Assembly (NCBI GenBank): GCA_910584825.1
Contig: CAJUCI010000031.1
Location: forward strand, 17,492 to 29,094
Reading direction: 5' to 3'
DNA: 11,603 nucleotides
Origin: an uncultured Duncaniella sp.
Lineage (GTDB): Bacteria; Bacteroidota; Bacteroidia; Bacteroidales; Muribaculaceae
Of the stretch, positions 6,405-11,603 are shown piece by piece; the first letter of the stretch is position 1, and every line of letters starts with the position of its first letter. The position numbers were made by a program, and so were the translations under genes. The notes beneath the pieces were generated by a model that ran no database searches, had not been told where the DNA came from, and saw only the letters and a program-made list of their open reading frames with translations.

Positions 6405-6691
6405 TTGTCTGTTCAGGCGACGTAAAGCTCTTCAGTAAAAAAGTATAGAGTATAAAGTATGGAGTATAGAGGATTATTGGAGTATAGAGGTTAAAGTATA
6501 GAGTATAGACAATAGCTCATCAGTATAAAGTATAGAGTATAGAGATTTCTCAAAATAGCCGACTGCGGTTTACAGATGTATCGGCCATTGCGAATCTCTA
6601 TACTCTATGCTTTATTTACTGAAGAGCTATATCGAAGAGTTAAACCAAAGAGCTATTCACTATACTCTATACTTTATACTCTATACTAAGA
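6405..6691. repeat. Large imperfect cruciform made of AGTATAR heptamers
   Basis: The spacer between convergent genes carries about ten AGTATAG/AGTATAA/AGTATGG units on the + strand (6442-6542) and their complements at 6597-6687. The outer arms 6442-6468 and 6661-6687 match over 27 bp with one mismatch. The inner arms, about 6512-6547 and 6593-6629, are also near-complementary. The centre has a small stem, ATAGCCGA (6555-6562) with TCGGCCAT (6581-6588), one mismatch. The right arm stops 4 nt before the stop codon of the - strand gene. It would fold in RNA from either direction and may serve as a two-way terminator. No gene is seen. Confidence 0.85.
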
Positions 6692-7243
6692 CTACCGAGC
6701 CTCCGGCTTCATATCATACGAGAGCATTGCGAGAGAGAAGCCCCAGTAGATGAATGCGAGCGAGGTGAGGAAGCTTGTCATAGCCATATCCTGAATCCAT
6801 CCGGCCTCGATGAAGAAGAAACCGATGAGAAGGAGAAGGATACCGTTGATAAGCTGCAGCCACCAATAGCGGCGGGCACTCTGCTGGACAGCCGAGCACA
6901 ATGCGCTGATGCCCCAGAAGATAAAGATAAATGCAAGGAAGTAGGGGAAGACAGCCTCCGAAAGCACGATACTGCGCACCATCATGAAGCCGATGAACAT
7001 GTCAATGATACCACCTGTGAGCCACCAGCCCCAGCCTCTGCCCGCATGGGGGCCTGAAGCCTGCAACAGCTGAATGATACCCACAAGGATGAGGAGCCAT
7101 CCGAATAATTGCGACGCTACGGCATAACCGGCAACCGGCCAGAACCAGTAAGTGAATCCGCAAATGACCATCAGGATACCGACCAATAGGACAACCCACC
7201 AATAGCGGGATTCTCCCATAAACTTTTGAAATAACGCTTTCAT
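6692..7243 (-). CDS. HdeD-like DUF308 membrane protein
   Basis: A 183-aa protein of the HdeD/DUF308 family: small inner-membrane proteins with six helices in three hairpins, named after an E. coli acid-resistance protein, generally of uncertain molecular role. Hydrophobic segments lie near residues 15-34, 39-61, 72-90, 97-119, 127-146 and 153-176. Typical motifs include WWVVLLVGILMVICG (15-29), FGWLLILVGIIQLL (47-60), WWLTGGIIDMFIGFMM (73-88) and WWLQLINGILLLLIGF (127-142). The ATG at 7243 is preferred. A longer reading to 7330 would add a charged N-terminus encoded by the 22-bp tandem repeat, whose period is not a multiple of three, so that extension is unlikely. The gene runs alone and converges on the regulator at 6404. 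Confidence 0.88.
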   Translation of the reverse strand: MKALFQKFMGESRYWWVVLLVGILMVICGFTYWFWPVAGYAVASQLFGWLLILVGIIQLLQASGPHAGRGWGWWLTGGIIDMFIGFMMVRSIVLSEAVFPYFLAFIFIFWGISALCSAVQQSARRYWWLQLINGILLLLIGFFFIEAGWIQDMAMTSFLTSLAFIYWGFSLAMLSYDMKPEAR

Positions 7244-7298
7244 AACGACTTGTATTAATAGTTGAAATTTATTGAGTCTATTGCGCCAACCCCCTTCG

Positions 7299-7452
7299 GA
7301 GCCTGCATCCACCTCTTTCAGAGCCTGCATTCATCTCATTAAGAGCCAGCATCCACCTCATTAAGAGTCTGCATTCACCTCATTCAGGGCTTGCGCTCCT
7401 CTCATTCAGGCTTTGCATTCATCTCATTCAGAGTCTGCGTTGCTTCTTTGGA
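7299..7452. repeat. 22-bp imperfect tandem repeat, 7 copies
   Basis: Seven contiguous 22-bp units start at 7299, 7321, 7343, 7365, 7387, 7409 and 7431. Typical units begin GAGCCTGCAT and end CTCATTMA; the last two or three copies are more divergent. The array starts 56 bp upstream of the preferred start of the - strand HdeD-like gene, in its likely leader or promoter region. The 22-bp period rules out a repeated peptide. Between 7453 and 7536 I see nothing definite. No CRISPR-like spacers are present, since the units are directly adjacent. Confidence 0.9.
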
Positions 7453-7536
7453 AGTTTCAGAATTATAACACGCAATTTCCTTAATTTGTTGAAATTCCGC
7501 CCCAATAAAATTCAATGAGAGGACACTAAAAAAATT

Positions 7537-7575
7537 AGGAGCGACAGCTTCGGCCGTCGCTCCTGTAGTTTTTTT
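7537..7575. terminator. Intrinsic terminator with UUCG tetraloop
   Basis: AGGAGCGAC (7537-7545) pairs perfectly with GTCGCTCCT (7556-7564). Inside, GC-TTCG-GC forms a stable UUCG-type loop after one A/C mismatch. Seven T follow at 7569-7575 on the + strand, and an A-run (7528-7534) precedes it, so it can work in both directions. On the - strand it lies just after the stop of the TonB-receptor remnant, which was probably its original client. Confidence 0.75.
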
Positions 7576-7584
7576 GTCACCTTG

Positions 7585-7806
7585 TTATTTCCTTGGCTGG
7601 ATGCTGAAGCGGTACTGCACGGTGGCGAGGATGTAGCGGGGGAGGGTGTTGGTGTAGGTTATGGTGCGGCCCGAGGCTGTGACCGTAATGCGTCCACGCG
7701 GTATCAGCTCCACTTCGGGCAACTGCTGAATGAGCGCGTTGAGCATTGAGCCTTCGTCCACGAATCCTTACGCTCGATATCATAGGCGAATACCGACGGC
7801 TTTTAA
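7585..7806 (-). pseudogene. TonB-dependent receptor-like remnant (plug start joined to barrel end)
   Basis: On the - strand the frame ending at the TAA at 7587-7585 encodes GSMLNALIQQLPEVEL, then GRITV, and ends LPRYILATVQYRFSIQPRK. The first part is the typical plug-domain start of Bacteroidetes outer-membrane beta-barrel/TonB-receptor proteins; the last part is the typical final barrel strand with an aromatic, charged end. In an intact protein they are separated by hundreds of residues, so an internal deletion has joined them. An in-frame stop lies at 7770-7768. In another frame just upstream a plausible continuation reads PSVFAYDIERKD, implying a frameshift as well. The upstream limit is approximate. 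A terminator follows at 7575-7537. No function is expected. Confidence 0.55.
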
Positions 7807-7853
7807 ATGCCGATTCACGGAAAATAATGTCACTGTGTGGGGTGCTCATAATT

Positions 7854-7983
7854 CAAGAAAGGGACATAAGGACAAAAGAGACAAAAGCGACATAAGGAAT
7901 ATATTATCTTGAAAATCAACGATTACTCAAAAATAATAAACTTATGTCGCTTTTGTCTCTTTTGTCCTTATGTCCCTTTCTTG
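7854..7983. repeat. 43-bp perfect inverted repeat with 9-bp-period arms
   Basis: Positions 7854-7896 and 7941-7983 are exact reverse complements over 43 bp, with a 44-bp AT-rich centre. Each arm is built from four 9-bp units of the form GACAWAAGN (GACATAAGG, GACAAAAGA, GACAAAAGC, GACATAAGG). A diverged third copy of the arm occurs at 11501-11543. It lies between the receptor remnant and malQ, outside any supported gene. In RNA it would be a very stable hairpin, readable from both sides. A dispersed repetitive element is the simplest interpretation. Confidence 0.9.
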
Positions 7984-7999
7984 GAAATGAAATCTGATG

Positions 8000-8028
8000 G
8001 GTAACTTGGTGAATAACGGGAAGTTACC
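8000..8028. other. Inverted repeat downstream of malQ
   Basis: GGTAACTT (8000-8007) and AAGTTACC (8021-8028) form a perfect 8-bp stem with a 13-nt loop, about 50 nt past the malQ stop on the - strand. No T-tract follows, so a terminator role is uncertain. Confidence 0.4.
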
Positions 8029-8043
8029 TGTCTTGATTCATGT

Positions 8044-8061
8044 CGGCGACTAAAGTCGCCG
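8044..8061 (-). terminator. Hairpin just after malQ
   Basis: CGGCGAC (8044-8050) pairs with GTCGCCG (8055-8061), with a 4-nt loop whose ends can also pair. It lies 14 nt beyond the malQ stop codon. There is no T-tract on the - strand, so it is a 3'-end stabiliser or weak terminator. Its flank (GCTCCTATGG) resembles that of the hairpin at 7537-7564. Confidence 0.5.
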
Positions 8062-8074
8062 CTCCTATGGGGGA

Positions 8075-10768
8075 TTAGCGGCCGGAGTTGCGGATGAAGT
8101 CGCGGATGCGGTTGTTGAACTCCTTTTCGCCGTTGAGCTGCTCGAGGGTCAGGTGCATGCGGTAACGCCAGTAGTGGCGGGGGTTGGCGGGGATGTTTAT
8201 TAGCTCCTCGCGCGGGTCGGCGCGGCGCAGTACGCCGTCGGTCGACAGCCAGTCCTGAAGCGGGAGTATGCAGAGCATCGAGGGTGACTCGAGGTGCATC
8301 CTCACGATGCGCTCGCATATCCAAGGCTCGGCATACTGCGGTGCCTCGCCCGGCTCGCGCAGCACTTCGTTGTAATACTTCTGCGTCACGGCGCGGTCGG
8401 CCTCCCACCAGCGGCGTATGCCGTCCATGTCGTGGGTCGATGTGGTGCACACCGAGTAGTAGGGGTAGCTCCAGGTGTTGCCGAAGGGGGTGGTGGGGTC
8501 CTTGGGCATGCGCTGTATCTCGAGCACGAGTATCTCGAGCGCGCTCATCACGGCGGGCACGCAGGCGGGTATCATGCCGAGGTCCTCGGCGCAGACGAGC
8601 ATGTCGGTGGCGTCGATGAGCGGGGGCATCTTCCACATGGCCTTGTCATACCAGAAGTCGTTGTTGCGGCGGTAGAAGAAGTCGTTATAGAGACGGTTGA
8701 AGCACCATTTCTCGTAATCGTTGAGGCAGCGGTACTGATAGGTGTACTGCGCCGAGATGCGGGGATGGTATTTGCCTTTCTCGTAGGGGTCTTCGATGAA
8801 GAGCACGTCGTCGATGAGTCCGAGCAGGGCCTGGCAGATGCGGTCGTTTTTCTCGCTCGAGTCGCCGTCCGCGGCAAGCGATGCGAAGTGGTCGGCCACC
8901 TTGCGCTGGGTGTTGTACTCGTCGCGCAGGCGGTATTTGCCGTCGCCCTCGGGGATGAGGTAGCGGTCGCGGCACTCGTCGGCCCACTCGCCGAAGAAGT
9001 CCTTGAGCATCCATTCGAGGATGAGGGGGCGGGTCTGACGCTCGACGTCGAGCCAGAAGTCATAATTGTGGCGCAGTTCGTCGGGCGAGAAGGGGAGGGC
9101 GCGGTTGAAGATGCCGAGCAGTCCGTGGAGGGCGTCCATAGGTATCTGCCAGATGCGGAAGAATCCGAGCACGTGGTCGATGCGGTAGGCGTCGAAGTAT
9201 TCCGACATCTTGCGGAAGCGGGCCTTCCACCATGCGAATCCGTCCTTGGCCATCTCGTCCCAGTTATAGGTGGGGAAGCCCCAGTTCTGACCGAGCACCG
9301 AGAAATCGTCCGGCGGCGCGCCGGCCTGGCAGTCGAGGTTGAAGAGGCGGGGCGAAATCCAGGCGTCGACGCTGGTGCGCGAGATGCCGATGGGTATGTC
9401 GCCCTTGATGGCTACCCCCTTGGCGCGCGCGTAGTCGTGGACAATGCGCATCTGACGGTCAAGGTGATACTGCTGGTAGTAGACGTAATAGATGTCGTCG
9501 AGGTGGGCGTCGATGAATCCCTGCACCTTTGCCTCGTCATATACGGCATACTCGCCCCAGCGGCTCATGTCGGGGGTGTGGTTGAGGTCGCGGAGCACGC
9601 AGAAGGCGGCATATGGCGTGAGCCACGAGGCGTTGCGCCTGAGGAAGTCCTGAAACTCGGGCGTAGACATGTCGGTGTGGCCGTTCTGGGCATACAGTTC
9701 GCGTGTGTATTCGTTCTTGGCCTTGTTGACGCGCTCGTAGTCAATCTGCGGCAGGCGGTTGAGTTCGCGGGCCAGGTCGTCGAAGTAACGCTGACGCTCC
9801 TCGTTGTCGAGCCGCCCCATCTCGCTCAGGCGCAGGTACATGGGGTGGAGGGCAAATGTGGAGTTGGCGTTGTAGGGGTAGGAGTCGGTCCATGTGTGGG
9901 TCATCGTGGTGTCGTTGATGGGGAGCAGCTGCACGAAGTTCTGATTGGTCTGCGCGGCCCAGTCAATCATCCTCTTGAGGTCCATGAAGTCGCCCACGCC
10001 GAAATCCTCCTCACTGCGGAGCGAGAATACGGGTATGGCCACTCCGGCACCGCGCCAGGGGGTGATGGGGTTGACCAGACGCTGCCCGGCATCGATGACC
10101 GATGCGCTGTCGGCGGCCACGGCGGGGAGATGGAATGTGCGGTTGTCACGTCCCTCCCAGGCCACGACGTCGCCCGTCGATTTCTTTACTATGAGAAACT
10201 TGTAGTCGCTCCCGTCGGCAATGCCGGCAAGGTGGAGGTTGGCCTTCCAGGTCGGATATTCGGCGTCGCTCATGCGCACGGCCTTGGAGGGGTCCCATGC
10301 GCCGAGGGCTTCGGCTGCACCGCTTACGGCCACGACCTCGTCGGGGCGTATCATGGGCGCGTCGACCGTGAGGGTCAGGAATCCGCGCGCGGCCTCGACA
10401 GCCGGGGCGCGGTCGGGACGGTGGCATATGCAGTCGGTGAACGCGCTTGCATAGTAGGGCTTGTCCCAGGGCTGGTCCTGCCAACGGTCGAGTATGGTGA
10501 TGTCGTCAGTCCCGGCCGAGTGGCTGAGGCGGCGAGCTTTGCCCCACTCGCGGCGCACATGGCCGTTGTCATGGCGCACGATGTAGCTGTATGTGATAAG
10601 GTCGAGCGAGTCGGGCAGCTCCACGCTCACGGTCCATGTCTCCTGGCCGTCGAGCGTCATTGCCAACGCCTTGTCGGTGTCACCGCCGCCCAGAGCTTCG
10701 GGCGACCCGGTGAGATACAGGCTCTCACCCCACTCGGTGCGATAGTTGACTTGAAAGGTAAGTTTCAT
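8075..10768 (-). CDS. malQ: 4-alpha-glucanotransferase, DPE2-like, with two CBM20 domains
   Basis: A GH77 disproportionating enzyme that transfers alpha-1,4-glucan segments between maltodextrins or to glucose, probably cytoplasmic since no signal peptide is seen. The 897-aa protein has two N-terminal CBM20 starch-binding domains (about 1-100 and 128-215), then the GH77 barrel from PVFSLRSEEDFGVGDF (246-261). Catalytic residues fit GH77: nucleophile D531 in FDAYRIDH, acid/base E728 in CAEDLG, and D780 in TSTHD. A long insertion (about 555-705) splits the barrel, as in plant DPE2 (about 955 aa), unlike the 500-700-aa bacterial MalQ. Start ATG at 10768 gives MKLTFQVNYRTEWGE, the beginning of the first CBM20. 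A promoter lies about 60-90 nt upstream. The gene is GC-rich and fills its locus alone; a long antisense open frame is a by-product of its codon bias. Confidence 0.96.
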   Translation of the reverse strand: MKLTFQVNYRTEWGESLYLTGSPEALGGGDTDKALAMTLDGQETWTVSVELPDSLDLITYSYIVRHDNGHVRREWGKARRLSHSAGTDDITILDRWQDQPWDKPYYASAFTDCICHRPDRAPAVEAARGFLTLTVDAPMIRPDEVVAVSGAAEALGAWDPSKAVRMSDAEYPTWKANLHLAGIADGSDYKFLIVKKSTGDVVAWEGRDNRTFHLPAVAADSASVIDAGQRLVNPITPWRGAGVAIPVFSLRSEEDFGVGDFMDLKRMIDWAAQTNQNFVQLLPINDTTMTHTWTDSYPYNANSTFALHPMYLRLSEMGRLDNEERQRYFDDLARELNRLPQIDYERVNKAKNEYTRELYAQNGHTDMSTPEFQDFLRRNASWLTPYAAFCVLRDLNHTPDMSRWGEYAVYDEAKVQGFIDAHLDDIYYVYYQQYHLDRQMRIVHDYARAKGVAIKGDIPIGISRTSVDAWISPRLFNLDCQAGAPPDDFSVLGQNWGFPTYNWDEMAKDGFAWWKARFRKMSEYFDAYRIDHVLGFFRIWQIPMDALHGLLGIFNRALPFSPDELRHNYDFWLDVERQTRPLILEWMLKDFFGEWADECRDRYLIPEGDGKYRLRDEYNTQRKVADHFASLAADGDSSEKNDRICQALLGLIDDVLFIEDPYEKGKYHPRISAQYTYQYRCLNDYEKWCFNRLYNDFFYRRNNDFWYDKAMWKMPPLIDATDMLVCAEDLGMIPACVPAVMSALEILVLEIQRMPKDPTTPFGNTWSYPYYSVCTTSTHDMDGIRRWWEADRAVTQKYYNEVLREPGEAPQYAEPWICERIVRMHLESPSMLCILPLQDWLSTDGVLRRADPREELINIPANPRHYWRYRMHLTLEQLNGEKEFNNRIRDFIRNSGR

Positions 10769-10824
10769 AAAGTATGATATAATATATTGTAAAAAATTTG
10801 TTCTTTTGTGTGATTGTCAGCGAG

Positions 10825-10856
10825 CAAAGTTAATGCTTTTTGTCCTAAACGCCAAC
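10825..10856 (-). promoter_or_regulatory. malQ promoter, Bacteroidetes type
   Basis: On the - strand, TAACTTTG (10832-10825) matches the -7 consensus TAnnTTTG exactly, and GTTGG (10856-10852) lies 19 nt upstream as a fair -33 box. The predicted start is near 10818-10821, giving a leader of about 50 nt before the ATG at 10768. The same -7 octamer occurs in the promoter at 4206-4213. Confidence 0.65.
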
Positions 10857-11064
10857 ACCCCGGCGGATGTTTTTCAGCAGTATAACGGGCATTTGGACTG
10901 GGGAGTGAAATTATAGTGGGATGTTTTTGTGAAATGTTGTATCAGTTTGTGGGGATTTGTGAAACGGTGGATTGGGACGGTTATCTGCCTGAAAACAAAT
11001 GGTTATGGCGGGGTGTTTCTTTTATGTAGACTGTTCAGCGTTTATTTACCTAAAATTAAATCAT
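10857..11064. other. Intergenic region between divergent genes
   Basis: The gap separates malQ from the DUF4332 gene. The part 10930-10975 repeats short TTTGTGAAA-like words, but I find no convincing TAnnTTTG box for the + strand gene. No RNA gene or coding sequence is supported. An upstream in-frame extension of the + strand gene (from 10999) is considered non-coding. Confidence 0.5.
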
Positions 11065-11472
11065 ATGTCTTACAAACTTGAACAAATTGAGGGGATAGGC
11101 CCGGCCTATGCCTCTAAGCTCGAAGCTGTCGGTATCAATACCACTGATGACCTGCTGGCCCGTTGCGCTACGCCGTCAGGCCGTGCGAAGGTGGCTGATG
11201 AGAGCGGTATATCGCCCAAGCTCATCCTCACATGGACCAACCATGCCGACCTCATGCGCATCAAGGGTGTGGCCGGACAGTTTGCCGAACTGCTCGAGGC
11301 TGCGGGTGTGGATACCGTGAAGGAGCTGAAACACCGCGTGCCGGCCAATCTCCATGCCAAGCTCGTGGAGGTCAACGATGCCAAGAACCTCTGCAACCGT
11401 GTGCCTGCACTGAGCGAAATCGAGCGCATGGTGGCACAGGCCAAGGAGCTTGAGCCTTTAGTGACATATTAG
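11065..11472 (+). CDS. DUF4332 helix-hairpin-helix protein
   Basis: A 135-aa cytoplasmic protein of the DUF4332 type, made of two helix-hairpin-helix units in the style of DNA-polymerase/ligase HhH repeats. The first is LEQIEGIGPAYASKLEAVGI (5-24) with the GIGP hairpin. The second is ADLMRIKGVAGQFAELLEAAGV (56-77), followed by TVKELKHRVPANLHAKL and a final helix (EIERMVAQAKEL). Such units usually bind nucleic acid non-specifically, but the function of this family is not established. The ATG at 11065 (MSYKLEQIEG) is chosen over an upstream one at 10999: the extra 22 residues are unrelated to the domain and the family normally begins just before the first hairpin. It stands alone after malQ in divergent orientation. 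Confidence 0.85.
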   Translation: MSYKLEQIEGIGPAYASKLEAVGINTTDDLLARCATPSGRAKVADESGISPKLILTWTNHADLMRIKGVAGQFAELLEAAGVDTVKELKHRVPANLHAKLVEVNDAKNLCNRVPALSEIERMVAQAKELEPLVTY

Positions 11473-11489
11473 GAGACTGATATTTAGTA

Positions 11490-11553
11490 CCCGATATTTC
11501 AGAAAGGTACACAAGGACATAAGAGACAAAAGCGACATAAGAGATATATCGGG
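11490..11553. repeat. Third copy of the 9-bp-motif repeat, flanked by CCCGATAT inverted repeats
   Basis: From 11501 to 11543 the sequence matches the repeat arm at 7856-7898 with only a handful of differences and shows the same 9-bp units (GACATAAGA, GACAAAAGC, GACATAAGA). It is bracketed by CCCGATAT (11490-11497) and ATATCGGG (11546-11553), a perfect 8-bp inverted repeat, and begins 17 nt after the DUF4332 stop. The rest of the window to 11603 shows nothing definite. Confidence 0.8.
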
Positions 11554-11603
11554 ACACGGGCAAATGTCCGTGGCTGAGCTTAACCAAATATTGTTGATAC
11601 CCG

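Noticed and set aside
7244..7330. N-terminal extension of the HdeD-like protein to 212 aa
   Set aside because: The added residues come from the 22-bp tandem repeat and spacer, are charged and unlike the family, and the inner ATG gives the usual length.
7299..7452. CRISPR array
   Set aside because: Units are contiguous with no unique spacers, and no cas genes are visible.
7730..7912. A 60-codon + strand open frame and a 222-codon - strand frame reaching 7968
   Set aside because: Both cross the inverted repeat or lie in another frame of malQ, and neither shows a recognisable domain.
8294..10777. An 827-codon open frame on the + strand antisense to malQ
   Set aside because: It arises from the GC-rich codon bias of malQ, which avoids stops on the opposite strand. 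Its translation is rich in V, G, E and H without domain motifs, whereas the malQ frame has intact GH77 and CBM20 motifs.
10999..11064. N-terminal extension of the DUF4332 protein by 22 residues
   Set aside because: The extra residues are unrelated to the domain, and the ATG at 11065 starts right before the first helix-hairpin-helix unit.

Overview
The window looks like a chromosomal segment of a Bacteroidales bacterium, probably from the Muribaculaceae or a near relative. The reasons are the Bacteroidetes-type promoters (TTTG, about 20 nt, TAnnTTTG), genes without Shine-Dalgarno sites, a DPE2-like 4-alpha-glucanotransferase with two starch-binding domains, a TonB-receptor remnant, and GC-rich coding next to AT-rich spacers. 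The family-level placement is inference from style, not from a marker gene.

Layout. (1) 84-4006, + strand: an L-arabinose catabolic operon in the order araD (L-ribulose-5-phosphate 4-epimerase), araA (L-arabinose isomerase) and an FGGY kinase that fits L-ribulokinase. Together they convert L-arabinose to L-ribulose, L-ribulose-5-phosphate and D-xylulose-5-phosphate. Short 7-bp tandem repeats lie before araD and between araD and araA. (2) 4007-4356: a 350-bp gene-free stretch packed with structure. It holds a 9-bp hairpin just after the kinase, a 58-nt hairpin, and a 115-bp element bounded by 26-bp perfect inverted repeats that contains a near-consensus promoter followed at once by an intrinsic terminator. 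(3) 4357-6404, + strand, visibly lower in GC: a probable three-gene operon of a secreted TIM-barrel (glycosidase-like) protein of unknown function, a six-helix membrane protein, and a small winged-helix regulator overlapping it by ATGA. (4) 6405-6691: a large imperfect cruciform built from 7-bp repeats between convergent genes. (5) 6692-7243, - strand: an HdeD/DUF308 membrane protein, preceded by seven 22-bp tandem repeats (7299-7452). (6) 7537-8066: terminator-like hairpins, the frameshifted and internally deleted remnant of a TonB-dependent receptor, and a 43-bp perfect inverted repeat built on a 9-bp motif. (7) 8075-10768, - strand: malQ with a clear promoter. (8) 11065-11472, + strand: a DUF4332 helix-hairpin-helix protein, followed by a third copy of the 9-bp-motif repeat.

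The arabinose genes and malQ are ordinary carbohydrate-metabolism genes. The less explained parts are the region-3 operon with its unusual control region, and the number of distinct short repeat families in the spacers.
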